Of a stretch of 64,000 nucleotides of DNA, positions 42,310 to 54,005 are shown one piece after another (position 1 is the stretch's first letter; every line of letters begins with the position of its first letter). The stretch is from Meloidogyne chitwoodi (Eukaryota; Nematoda; Chromadorea; Rhabditida; Meloidogynidae), in assembly GCA_015183035.1 (NCBI GenBank), contig JACZZP010000008.1, forward strand, positions 186,001-250,000, written 5' to 3'. The translations under genes were made by a program, and so were the position numbers. Under the pieces are notes generated by a model, which ran no database searches, was not told the origin of the DNA, and saw only the letters and a program-made list of their open reading frames with translations.

Positions 42310-44359
42310 ATGAATATTATTTTATTATATTTATTTTTAATAATACTTTATTTAAATTCTGCGCATTATAAAGGTAAAATTTTATAAATTTATTTTATTT
42401 ATAAAAAATTAATTTTTATAAAATTTTTTAGTTAAAAATGAAGAAAATAAAAATAATGTACTATATAATGAAAAGATAAATGAAGAAATATTAAATATTC
42501 ATAATGATAGCATGAACATGCAGTTGCTCCTATTTAAATTTGGTATTGGAAATAACATGTTAGTTTTTAAAATTTAAAAAAACATTTTTTAGAATTTTTA
42601 TCAAAATTTATTTAGTCAAAAAAATCACCAAAATCCAATGTATAAAAACTATGTAAAAAATACAAAAGATGTAAAAAATAAATATTATGAAGATGATAAA
42701 GACACAGAAGATGTGAATAATACAAATGAAATAGATTCTTCAAAATGTCAGCAATGCCTGTTTTTGTCCTCTTCCACTGATTGTGTAATAATATTAATTT
42801 TTAAGGGTATCTCTTTTTTTTCAAAATTATAAAAAAATAAAATTTAATACAAATAACATCTTATTTGAAAGAACTCATCGAGCTGAGTCGGATAAAACTG
42901 AAATCAGTTCGTTTGGATAATTTTAAACAAAGTTATGAACGATTGAATCTAGTGATTACCGCGGCTGCTACCAGTTATCTTCGCGGAAATCACTAGATTC
43001 AATCGTTCATAACTTTGTTTAAAATTATCCAAACGAACTGATTTCAGTTTTATCCGACTCAGCTCGATGAGTTCTTTCAAATAAGATGTTATTTGTATTA
43101 ATTTTGAAAAAAATTTTAATTTTGAAAAAAGGGGACCCAAAGCAAATATAAATACCTTTTTATGTTTTAATAATAAAATTTTGTTATTTTTAGGGATGGA
43201 ACATGCTCAATTCCAACATAAATATATTCAAGATATTTTGCGAAAAAACGACACAAAATAGTGAATTCTGTGAAATATTCGTCAATAAAATATTGTTGAC
43301 AATCATTTCTTCAAGTAAAAGCCTAACCGACGAAGAAATGCTTTGCCAATACATCTCCTCATCCTGTAGAACAGAGTAAGTTTTATTATATTTTGATAGA
43401 TTATATTTTTTCAATTAAAAAAAAAATATATTATTTTTTTTTAATTAAATTGTTAAGTGTTCTTTTAATTTTTTTTCAAATTTAAAATTACAGTGCCAAC
43501 ACTTATGACGAACTAATTAAACAAGGAAAAATTCCCTGTGAATTTTGTAATTATCTAATTATCAAAATAAAACAAGTAAAATTGATTTTTATTTTTTAAA
43601 TTTAATAAAATTCTTAATGGAAACCACCATCACAACACCCGGAACTTTTCTGGATTTTTTATGTATCCCACCCTATTTATTCGCGAGAAATTATTTAATT
43701 TTCCAATTTTTGAGTTACATTTTTTTTTGAATAAAAATAGGGTGAATGTCTAAACCAGACACAAGTTCCCAACCCTTATATACATCAAAGACCAAAACAT
43801 CAACACTAAAATTAAAAAAAAAAGTGAAGTTAGTAGTGATGCAAAAGTTCTGTAGTTCAGAACTGGAACTATGGAACTACCAAATTTCCGGGACTTGTTT
43901 GGAATTGGGGAACTATGGAACTGGCATTATTGGAACTGGAACTTTTTCTGGACCGGAACTAGTATGGTCCAGAACAAGTTCCTCACCCCACAATAGTTCC
44001 GGAACTGGAAAAATGAAAATTAAAAATGCAGTTCCGTAACTGGAGCTAGTTCCGTGGAAATTTTGCAACTTTTGCATCACTATAAGTTTGTAGTGTTGAT
44101 ATTTTTGTTTTCAATGTATACAAGTGTGTTTTGGACTCTTTTTGAATAAAAAAGTTATTAAAATAAATTATTTATTTTTACATAAAAGATAGCAGATTCG
44201 TGGCTAAATTTATTTGCTGCTCTTTTTGACGTCTGCTTCGGTAATATTCTCTGTGAAATAAACATAAATACTATTAGAAATGGAATTAATGGATCTGTTC
44301 AATTAATTGATGGGTGGAATAAATATGATGTTTGCCGTATAACTTTTAATTGTGTTTAA
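42310..44359 (+). CDS. Secreted saposin-like protein with two SapB-type halves, 264 aa
   Basis: Six in-phase exons: 42310-42373, 42432-42558, 42616-42784, 43194-43375, 43494-43575 and 44189-44359. The signal peptide MNIILLYLFLIILYLNSAHY precedes a charged Asn/Asp-rich linker. Domain 1 runs KCQQCLFLSSSTDC...IFCEKTTQNSEFCEIFVNKI ...EEMLCQYISSSC and domain 2 PCEFCNYLIIKIKQ...FDVCFGNILCEI...YDVCRITFNC, each with the CxxC start and spaced cysteines of saposin B folds. Nematode saposin-likes (caenopores) bind or perforate lipid membranes, often in the gut. The donor at 42785 (DC|GTAATA) was chosen over the open reading-through because it restores phase. Introns hold a long palindrome and a MITE. 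Confidence 0.75.
42845..43100. mobile_element. 256-bp near-perfect palindrome with rRNA-like core
   Basis: Arms of ~115 bp (CATCTTATTTGAAAGAACTC... and its exact complement) surround a core reading, on the minus strand, GGTAGCAGCCGCGGTAATCA. Lies in intron 3 of the saposin-like gene. Confidence 0.85.
43669..43744. repeat. Mini-palindrome CACCC(C/T)ATTTATTCGC, copy 2
   Basis: Diverged copy of the 24550 element in saposin-like intron 5. Confidence 0.6.
43834..44082. mobile_element. GGAACT foldback element, copy 3
   Basis: TAGTGATGCAAAAGTTC...AACTTTTGCATCACTA in saposin-like intron 5. Full-length relative of the 6155 element. Flanks GAAGTTAG and TAAGTTTG agree at 6 of 8 positions, i.e. an eroded duplication. 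Confidence 0.75.
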
Positions 44360-45337
44360 ATATTTTGGGATACTTTTCCTTAATGTCTAAGGTCCTAAAC
44401 TTTTTTTTTAAAGTTAAAATTTTAAATTATTTTAACTTTAAAAATTATTTAAGAGAGAAAAGATTATATTTTGTGTCCGGATACCTAAAATTTAGAGAAT
44501 AAAAAAAAATATAAATCGCCATTTTTCCTCTTTCTCTCCTAGGTGATATAATGGGCAGAAAGAAAAAGTACTAATTTTTTATATTTATTTAAGATTTTTA
44601 ATGTTATTCACGTTTATCGAGATTTTTTGGTATAACAGATACAGTGCCGGTTAAATTTGAAAAAATCGGTATTTACCGAAATACAAATTTAGTAAAATTC
44701 CATTTGAATATAACACTAATAATTATAAGAATTAGACTTAATTTTTGGATTTATGTGTTCAAATTTATTTTTTTATAATAATATACAATCCTCTGAAAAA
44801 TACTAATAAAGTTTATTTTAATATTTTCATTCATTTTTATTTTTTTAATAATTAAAAATAAGGTTTTTAATCAGCTATTTTGGTTTGGCTGTGTTTTATT
44901 TGTTTTTGTGTTTTACATTTGTTTTTGTGTTTTATTTGTTTTTTATGTTTTACATGTATTTTAGTGATTTTATGTACTGTTTCTTCACTGACCGATTTTC
45001 CGACTACTGACGCATTTTCCACTGACCGATTTTCCTAGCACGATATTGAAAATATTTACTGTAAATATTACTCAATTTCTAATTAATTAATTATAAATTA
45101 ATGCACAAGATTTTTAATTATTATTTTAAAAAATTAAAAAAATAAATAGAGAATACAAAATTAAATTAATGTTATTCGTGAAAATAAAATTTTAAAAAAA
45201 AATTGGCTGGTCTTAATCAAATTCTAGTACATTTTAAAAAAACAATTTTTTGTAACATTTTTAAAAATGGGTTTTTATTTAAATAGTCAATTGAAAATTA
45301 AGGTCAAAAAAACATTTCTCTTAATTTTTTTAAATTC
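44360..45337. other. Intergenic, with fragments of the GGTCAGTGAA MITE (44870-45044)
   Basis: Two right ends of the MITE family (CACTGACCGATTTTCC twice, the last followed by TAGCACG as at 36985) lie after a TGTTTTATTTGTTTTTGTGT run. Otherwise AT-rich and non-coding between the convergent saposin-like and transporter genes. Confidence 0.5.
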
Positions 45338-48053
45338 TCAAGCTGGATTATTTGTTTTAGTCTTAACACCTCTACGGTTGTCCATTTCCTCATTAATTTG
45401 CTCAAGCGTTTTGTTCTTTGTTTCAGGCAAAAACTTGAATGCAAACAGAATAAATATTAAAAGAAGAGAAGTGAACACAAAGAAAGAATACTCGTGTAGA
45501 ATACCCTATAAAAATAATAAATGTTTATAAAAAATTCTGATTTTATTATTCTGATTTTGATTTTTTAAAACTTTGTTTTTATTTAATTCTGGTTTTGTTT
45601 ATAATTAGTTATTTTAATGTTTTTGTTTAATTCTGGTTTGTTTATAATTATGTTTTTATTTAATTCTGGTTTTTTGTTTTAATTTGTTTTTAGTTAATTC
45701 TGATTTTAATAATTAAGAACAAACATCAATAATCGGGAAGAACGTAGCCACAAGAACAACACACACCCAATTTACTACAACTGCGTAAGAACTCATAACG
45801 CCACGCAGGTTTGACTGGAACAATTCGTTGACATAGAACCAAGGTATTGAGCCTAAAATTTTTGATTCAATTTTATTTAAAGAAATTAAAATAAATAACG
45901 AGTTTAGAAATTTTTTTATTTACCTGGACCAGTTGCGAAAGAGATGACAAAAAGTAAAACAAAAATGATTGAAAAGAAAGAAACAAATTCAAAAGACTAA
46001 AAAAATTAAATATTATTAAATTAAAAAATAATAATATTTTACTTTAGCAACAAGCATAGAAATTGCAATCATTGCTGTTGAGAAGCACATTCCAATCATT
46101 CCAGTAATGTGTAAAGTACGACGTCCAAATCGTGGATGTTCAACCTTAAAAATTAAAAATCTGAAATCAATAAAACATATAAAATTAAGAAAAATCAGAA
46201 AAACATAAGAAAAACAATAAAACATAAAAATTAATAAAAATCAGAATTTTAACAAAAACATACCAAATAAACAGAAACAACAGTCATCAAAACATTAATT
46301 GCACCCATTGCAATTGTTGCGTAATTAGGCCCTTAAAAATCAGAATTTTAAAAAATTAGTAAAATTAATATTTTACATTGATCTTTAAGACCAGCTCCTT
46401 TAAATATAGCAGTCGAATAGAACATTGCTGTAAAATAATTAAAAAATAAAAATTTTTTCTTTAAAAAATGCTTACCAGCGTTTATTCCGCTTAATTGTTG
46501 CGAGACCATCATAAACAAAGCAAGAACCAAAGGCCATGGAAATATTGTACCATAAATGTCTTTTACACTTGTAGGGGCAGAAGAAGAAGATTTTACACTT
46601 TCCTCGCTTATAAGGTTTAATTCATCGCTTACCTAAGTTAAAAAATTAAAAAAATATTTTTTGAAAAAAAACAAACATCTTCCCGGTCTCGGAGCTTTTT
46701 CAAATCCTTTTCTGCTTGATCTCTTTTCCCTTGAGCCATATTGAAAGCGGGAGTTTCAGGACAGAATGGAAGAGTACATAATTGAACAATTACTGGAACC
46801 TTTAAAAGATGAATATTTTTGGACATTTTGTCCGAATAAATTTTTTGGACATTTTGTCCAAAAAATTTATTTTGACATTTTGTCCAAAATTTAAAAAATT
46901 TACAAAAGTAAAAGCAAAAATAAGAGGCCATCTGTCAACAGTTCCAAGTAAGAAAGGCAATCCAAGAATCTGTGAAAAAAGGATGGCAATAGTAACGAAT
47001 AACTGAGCAAATGAGCCAATGGCACCACGCAAGTTAGCAGGCGAAATTTCAGTCAAATACATTGGCGCTAATCCACTATTCAAGCCTTAAAAAAATTAAA
47101 AATTACATTAAATTTTTGGACATTTTGTCACAAAAATCAAAAATTTTGGACATTTTGCCCAGACCAAAATTATGGACAAAATGTCCAGAAACTAAATTTT
47201 GGACATTTTGTCCCAATTAAAATTTGAACGTTTTCCAACTCTTACCAGAATTTAATCCAATGATAAAACGTCCCAAAATAAATATCCAATAATTTCCAAC
47301 AAATTTAGCTCCAGCCATAAGTGCCCCAGCAATAATAGCTAAAGCATTATTGTATAAAAGTGCACGTTTCCGTCCAAATTTCATCGCAACTTTTCCAACA
47401 AAATAACCTCCAAAAATACCACCAAAAGCAAAAATGCCGACAGCAATACCCCTAAAAAATAAAAAAATTATTTTTTAAATTTAATTAAAAATTTAAAACC
47501 ATCTTGATGTAACAACATCATCAGTAGAACCAGTCATTTGTTCGGAAAACCATAGCTTGATTAGATCAGCTGAAAATTAAAGATGAAAAAAATTGTCAAA
47601 ATATAAATTTTGGACGTTTTGTCCAAAAATAAGTTTTGGACATTTTGTCCAAAAATCAAAATTTTTTGACATTTTGCCACAAATTAAATTTTGGACATTT
47701 TGTCCAAAAATACAAATTTTGGACATTTTGTCCAAAAATCAAAATTTTTTGACACTTCGTCACAAAAACATTTTGTCCAAAAATTAATTTCACCAGGCAA
47801 ATTAATGCATCCAATATGATATCCAAATTGAAAAGAGCTTCCAAAAGCAGCTGCTAAAACAGCAAAAATGAGAGATTTTGTCCAATGGCCGTCCTTTAAA
47901 AATTAAAAAAAAATTATTTTTTTTTCTTACCATTTTATTGTTTGTGGGACACTCTTTTGTACTAAATGATGAAGTATCACCGTTAATAATAATTGGAGAG
48001 GTTATTTTTATTGTCTCTTTGTCATCATTATTAATAGTTGAGGAAATACTCAT
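45338..48053 (-). CDS. GLUT-type facilitated sugar transporter (SLC2/MFS), 516 aa
   Basis: Thirteen in-phase exons on the minus strand (first 48053-47931, last 45505-45338). After a Ser/Thr/Asn-rich N-tail come the sugar-transporter signatures: FGYHIGCIN in TM1, KFGRKRALL between TM2 and 3, GLNSGLAPMYLTEISPANLRG, PETPAFNMAQG, the QQLSGINA of TM7, EHPRFGRRTL, SIPWFYVNELF and PETKNKTLEQI at the end of TM12. All are diagnostic of the glucose-transporter branch of the major facilitator superfamily, in the plasma membrane. Introns carry GGACATTTTGTCC repeats. An upstream exon at 50037-49900 could supply an alternative N-terminus. Confidence 0.9.
46800..47790. repeat. GGACATTTTGTCC intronic repeats in the sugar transporter
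   Basis: Introns 46800-46903, 47086-47245 and 47570-47793 are composed largely of TTTTGGACATTTTGTCCAAA words. The palindromic unit gives open frames such as FGHFVQK on both strands, which are not genes. Confidence 0.8.
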
Positions 48054-49899
48054 AATAATTATTTTTTATTTTTACAAAAAAAAAATATTTTTTTTTCAAG
48101 TCAAAAAATTGTTAAAATAAATAAAAGAGTCGAAAAAAATATTTAGAGCTAATTATCTTTTTTTAACTCTTCAAAAAATAATATAAATATTTATGTAAAA
48201 GAGAAAAACACTTAAAGCCTAAAAAATGTATAAATTATTTTTCTTAAAATTAAAAATAAAAAAAAATTTTTTTTATTTTTTTTTGACTTGTAAAAGAGAG
48301 ATTTTTTTATCATAATATAAAATTAAAAATGTTATTTTTTGAATGAACTATTTTTAGTAAAATCGACCCAAATATTTTCAGTGAGGATTTACCTAGAATT
48401 TTATTACCCAACTTTTCTGTTACTTAAGCAAGAAAAAATGTTTTAATCTACTTTTATACTTTTGTAAAAATATCAAAATTCTGAGTTAATCTTTTTAGAA
48501 AACATGTTTTTACAAAATTAATACAAAATATTCAAACATTTTTTAGAAACATGTTCGGAATTTTGGTAAAAACATGTTTGTAAAAACATTTAAAAAATGT
48601 TCGTAATTTTTGAAAAACAATTACTAAATGTTTGTAGAAAACATTTTTTGAAATAAAGTTTATTAATTTTAAAGTTTACACAAAAACATGTTTCTGATTA
48701 AAAAAACATGTTTTAATATCAAATAATTTTATTGCATAAACAAAAACACTCTTTAAAAATTACAAAAAAAATTATTTCCCAAACATATGTTATATTCTAT
48801 GCTTATTAAATAAAATGATTTCATTTAAATTATTAAAACAAATGCTAAAATTTATAATGTTGACACACTAAAAATAATAAAAATAACACCGAGTGATCTC
48901 AACTTTAAATTTCTTTCCTCTTTTTACATTGACTAGCAAAAATTGGCCTTTTAATTATTATAAAACAAAAAAAATGTTTGACTAAGTAAATATGTTTTAG
49001 TTAAATAAAATAAAAATTTTTAAAGAGCAAAAGAAGCTTAAAGAAAAAAAGCAAAATATACACTAGTAAAAAATAAATAAAATCATCTAAATTTAGAAGG
49101 TCGAGAGAAAAAAATTTTTTTTTTTATTGAAATTGTAAAAATAGATAAAAATGAAGCATACGCTTAATTTTAAGCGGCTAAAAGTTAGACTAAAAAAATT
49201 AAAGAATTTATGGTCCAATTCCAATTTTTTTTATTTTTCCTTAATATTAAAAATATCAATTTTTTATTCTTTAAGCTGATAAAAATACCTAAGGAAACAT
49301 ATCATACATTTTTTTAAAGTAATTATTTGTGTTAAATAAAAATTTATTCTGATAAAAAGTTGAGTGGTGGGAAAATTAAATTGTAAGGTAATTAAAGGTG
49401 GACAGTTGAGTCCTAGGCTAAAATAAAATTTTTTAGAGGATTCTTTCTTTTACTAAACAGCTCAATAAACAATTAGGGATTATAACTAGTTTCTAGGGAT
49501 GTAATCGTTCCCAGACTCTAATGGTTGAACAAATAAACGCATCGCAGGAATGTAAAAAAAGTTAATGATTGCGGTTAATTGACCTTTTTAAGAGAGAAAA
49601 TGGCGTGTTTAAATTATTTAGATAAATATACAGGTGCTACTTCAATCATTTAGTCAATTTCTTGTAAAGCATGAACCTGTGTTAATTTAAGCCTGATAAC
49701 TAATGAACGAACAGAAAAGTCAATAAAATTTTGATATCATTGGATAGGTAATTCAAATCTCTATCGAATGACACCAAAAACTCTTCAATAGGTTCATCCG
49801 TTCTTGAGTTATAAGGCAAAAACTAAACCATGTCCACGCAGACTCTAATGACAAAAATGTCAGGAACTTTTTAAAGATTTTCATAAAATTATAGCCCAC
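48054..49899. other. Long AT-rich region (possible first intron or promoter of the transporter)
   Basis: No coding signal. 48480-48720 has ACATGTTT/AAACATGT words. 49640-49860 has a foldback with CATTGGATAGGTAATTC/TCTCTATCGAATGA arms of the family found in several other introns. If the alternative exon at 49900 is real, this is its intron. Confidence 0.45.
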
Positions 49900-50037
49900 C
49901 GGAACAGCTATTTTCGGCTTTTGTTCGACTTCAGTAGCACTTGGAATCAGCAACGGCTCACGCTGTTCCACATCATTAGGAGCACCTGCATTTTCAATTT
50001 TATCGTCAGTAGGAGGAGGAGGTTGTTGATCACTCAT
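49900..50037 (-). CDS. Probable alternative first coding exon of the sugar transporter
   Basis: ATG at 50037 opens 46 codons (MSDQQPPPPTDDKIENAGAP..., containing the acidic-dileucine-like REPLLI) ending at CCG|GTGGGC in phase 0. That is the phase needed to join transporter exon 2 at 47893. No other downstream exon on this strand would accept it. It would give a Pro/Glu-rich N-tail in place of the Ser/Thr-rich one, from a separate promoter ~2 kb upstream. Confidence 0.5.
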
Positions 50038-52776
50038 TGCTCCGTAATAAGTTGTTTGTTTATAATTAGAAGACGTAAGAAGCGAGTTATCCGTGTTAAT
50101 AAATTTTATTTGCTGAAAAATAAAGTTAAATTAAATCATTGAGGTAAAAGGTACATTTGAGTCTTGGCATAAATTTAATAATGAACCTTGTAATACAAAA
50201 ATATATTCATTCGGTAGAGAATTTAATTCTCTATCGATTGAGACTAATATCATCCCAAAAGGTTCATTTTCTCACAAGTTATGGGCTAAGACTCAAATGT
50301 ACCCTTAAGACAATTGTTCAATTAATATCAAATTAATGCACTTTTGTGTAATAAAGGAATAAAATAAAGGATTCAAAGGATAAATATTAAATGAATAAAT
50401 AAAAGAAAAGCTAAAAAATTCTGTCACGAGTTTAATGTTTACGTGGGAGGAGTGTAAAAAAGGAGAGAAAAAGTGTAGGGGAACAAAATTTAAAGAAAAA
50501 GCCTCCACGTGGTGTAAACATCCTTTCATTTATTTTTTGTTATTTTTACATTTTTTAAACTCCTTTGAATATGAAAAAAAATTGTTTATAAAAAACAGAA
50601 AAATAGAAAAACAAAAACAGAAAAACAAAACAGAAAAACAGAAAAATAAAAACAGAAGAAAAACAAAACAAAATCAGAAATTTTTGTTTTATTTTACTGT
50701 TTTTGTTTATTCAAAAAAATAAAACAGAAAATTAAAACAAAACCAGAAAAAATTATTTTTAAAATGTTTGTTTGAACTAAAAATATAATTTTTTTCCTGA
50801 CCCAACCAAAAATCTGAGAACTATGCGCTCTTTTGCAGAAAATGGACTGAACAAGAAAGAAAGAATATGAAAGTGAGAAAGGCAAAAATAGCAAATTATT
50901 AAACATATACTAGTGTGTTTATTTACTTGGATGAATTGCAAGTAAAGGGTTACCATTAGAGTAAATAAAAATAAATTTTTTCTTTTTATTTTTTTTCAAG
51001 ACTCTAATGACACACTTTGCTTTTCAATCTGCGAAGAGAAATCAATTTTTAGGGTCGCTGTGTAAACACAAAAGATGGACAGAAAAGAATATTTTAAATT
51101 AGTAAAATATGTGTATTATATTATATTATTGAGAGAATAGCCTTAGACTTGGTAAAAAGGGATAAAAAATGTCCATAGGTCAAAATGTAAAAAAAAAAGA
51201 AAATTAAGGTAAATTTAATTGAGGAAGTTCATATTGGGACAGGAAAAAATTGCATTCTCGGGATCCCGAATCGGGATTTTTTTTAAATGGTCGGGATTTC
51301 GGGATTTAACCCCGTAAAATCCCGACCTTTTTCCCTCCCGTTCCGGTCTCTAATTTCAAAAGGAATAGGTCTGCGAATATATGGGAAGGGTAAATAATAA
51401 TTGTGGTTAAGAGAAAATAAAAAAGGAAAAAAATAGTCGTAAAAATAGGAAATAAATAAAGGCAAAATACCCGTCTCTCAAAACTATTTTTTTTATTTTT
51501 TATTATTTTTCTAATCTTCGGTCTTTTCTTTATCTTAAAAAAGAAATGTTTTTCGCTAACAATGCAGTAATTTTATTATTTATTTTTTACAATGTCAAAT
51601 AAACAATAAATTAAAAGAATCGATTCTTTTTTAATTGCGATATGTCAATTAAATAATAGTTCTGTTATATCCAAAAGATCAACAACTTTTATATCAACAC
51701 AAATATTTTGAAGAAAAAAGTACATTAGAGTCTACAAAAAAAAATAAAAAACTTGGAATATGTGTTTAAAAATGGGAATTTATTAAGTTTAGAGAAACAC
51801 CCCATTTATTCGCAAGAAAATATTTTGCACCACAATTTTTTTTGTACAAAATATTTTTTTGCGAATAAATAGGATCTTTATCTAAACTTAATAAATTCCG
51901 AAAAATTTATAAAATTAAATTTTGCACAGAAAATCTGTACTTTTGGAGACTGATCATTAGAGTCTTGAGGTTTTCTCAACTTATTATTTGTGTGTTGATC
52001 TTTTGGGTGTGGTAAGAAATGTAAATAAAGAGAATATATTTATTTATTTATTTTATAATCGCAACAAATTATAAAATCGGCAATTTTCACAAAAATAATT
52101 TTTGGAGAATATTAGGGGCAATTTCCAAAAATCGTTAATCCTTTCATTTAATTGCTGTTAAAATTATGTCAAGTGGAAAATTGCGAAATTATTTAAAAAT
52201 AATAGAATGAGGAAACAATTTTTATAATAATTATTATTATAAAAATTGGCAACAAATTTATAAAACGTACAGTTGAGTCTGTGAAATATTTTTTGAAAAA
52301 AATTTTTTTGAGAGAAAAAATTATTAGGGTAGACTCAAATGACCCTCTAAAATAAAAAAGAGAATTATTTCAAAACAACACAATCTTGAGCCAAGCCATG
52401 CATTAGTAGTGTTGGGGGCAAACTACAAAGTACGCTCTCCTTAAAGAAAAGAATAAAGTTCTTTAATGTTTCAAAAGGCTGCCAGTAAAATTAGAGATGA
52501 GGGAAAAAGTGGAGAGACATGTGTTAAACTTTAAATAATCATAACTCTGTTTATTTAAGTCTGATCGAGTTAATTTTTATATCATTCGATTCAGCTCTAA
52601 AATCCGCGTCGAATGAGCTATAACTCGTATATGTACATTTTTATGTAGAAAATTCAAAAAAAATTCGGGTTTACCTGAGTGTTTTCTTTAAAAATTTTAT
52701 TATTTTTTTTTTTAAATTTAAATAAGGAATTTAATAGAATATATCACATATTAGAAAAGATCTGTTTAATTTAAAA
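50038..52776. other. Long non-coding region with foldbacks
   Basis: 50150-50304 is a palindrome (GGTACATTTGAGTCTT...AAGACTCAAATGTACC) with an inner ATTCGGTAGAGAATT/AATTCTCTATCGAT hairpin. 51240-51350 is a GC-richer GGGATCCCGAATCGGGATTT block. 51798-51874 is copy 3 of the CACCCCATTTATTCGC palindrome. The rest is AT-rich with no gene seen. Confidence 0.5.
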
Positions 52777-53466
52777 TTAATAAGAATATCCATTCCTTTT
52801 GAGATTGTATTCCCGTTGATCGGCCGAATTTGTGTATTTAATAGCACCAGGGTGTGGAAAATGGTGGACATTCCTTAAATAAATTAATTTTTTATTTAAT
52901 TTATTAATTTTAATACCTCGCATTGTAAAATATAATGTCACCATCTGTTTGGATGGGGTGCCGAATTGATCGACGAATTAATCTAATTGCATAACACACC
53001 ACTAATGCAGAACAACATAGAACAACGACTAGAAAACAGCCAACAAATATCCAACTAAAATTTAAAAAATAGATAATAAATTTTTAACGTTTGGAGAATT
53101 AAAATTTTTAAATTTTTTAATTTTGACATTTTTTAATTTTGTCGTTTGGAAATTTTGTCGTTTGTATATTTTGTCGTTTGGACATTTTAAAAAGTTTAAA
53201 CAAACGTTAAAAAACGCAAATCAAAAGGTAAACAAGCATAATGTGCGCTAGACGAATCGCCACAACGATCTACCCAAATACATTGTGCCGGTTCGGGACA
53301 AGATCGAGTGCCTTAAATTTTTTTAAATTTTAAAAATTTTAAGAAATAGGTAAAAATTCTAAAAATAGATTTTTTTCTTCTAAAATTAAAAAAAAATATA
53401 TTTTTTCTCACAATAGTCAGCTGTTTCAAAGCATCCTCGACTGTCTCCAAATACAAAATTTCCCAT
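52777..53466 (-). CDS. Small Cys-rich single-pass membrane protein, 131 aa
   Basis: Four in-phase exons on the minus strand: 53466-53412, 53311-53206, 53054-52917 and 52873-52777. The ~50-residue N-terminal part has eight cysteines (GCFETADYCTRSCPEPAQC, RCGDS...ACLPF). It is followed by one transmembrane helix (WIFVGCFLVVVLCCSALVVC), a basic stop-transfer (RLIRRSIRH) and a Tyr-rich cytoplasmic tail ending NLKRNGYSY. No signal peptide is seen, so a further 5' exon is possible. Family unknown. The long 5' neighbourhood is empty. Confidence 0.65.
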
Positions 53467-54005
53467 TTAATATATTTAAATTTTAAAAATAAGCTTTATT
53501 ATTTAAAAAGTATAAAATCAGATGATTTTTTTAAATTAAAATTGAAAAAAGAAGAAAATAAAATTGTGGGAAATTAGTTAAATTAGTTAAATGAGAGAAA
53601 ACGGGTTTTTTGTTATCAAATTAAACACAACCTTTTTATTTATTTATTTTAGAGTTTAAAAATGTTTAAGGGAAAAGAGGGGAAATATTTTAATTTAAAC
53701 AACGAGACCAAAATCGAGACTCTCGACCTGAAATTAATTGAATTAAAAAACATTATCGATTTGACTGATTTAAAAATATTTTTTGGTAAAAAAAGAATTA
53801 ATTGAACATCAATCTTTATTAAAAGTCATAAGGCAAAACAAATGGGAAAAGAAAATAAAAATTGTTTTGAAAAAATATTTTTTATTAATTAATTATATTA
53901 AAACAAATGAATCATTTTTAATCAAAAAAAACAAATTTTATTAATATTTTAGGGCGAAATGTCCGACTGCAAAATGTCCTAATCTAATTACAATTTTAGT
54001 ATTAT

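Noticed and set aside
42845..43100. rRNA gene suggested by CAGCCGCGGTAAT
   Set aside because: Only ~15-18 bases match; the flanks are palindrome arms, not rRNA.
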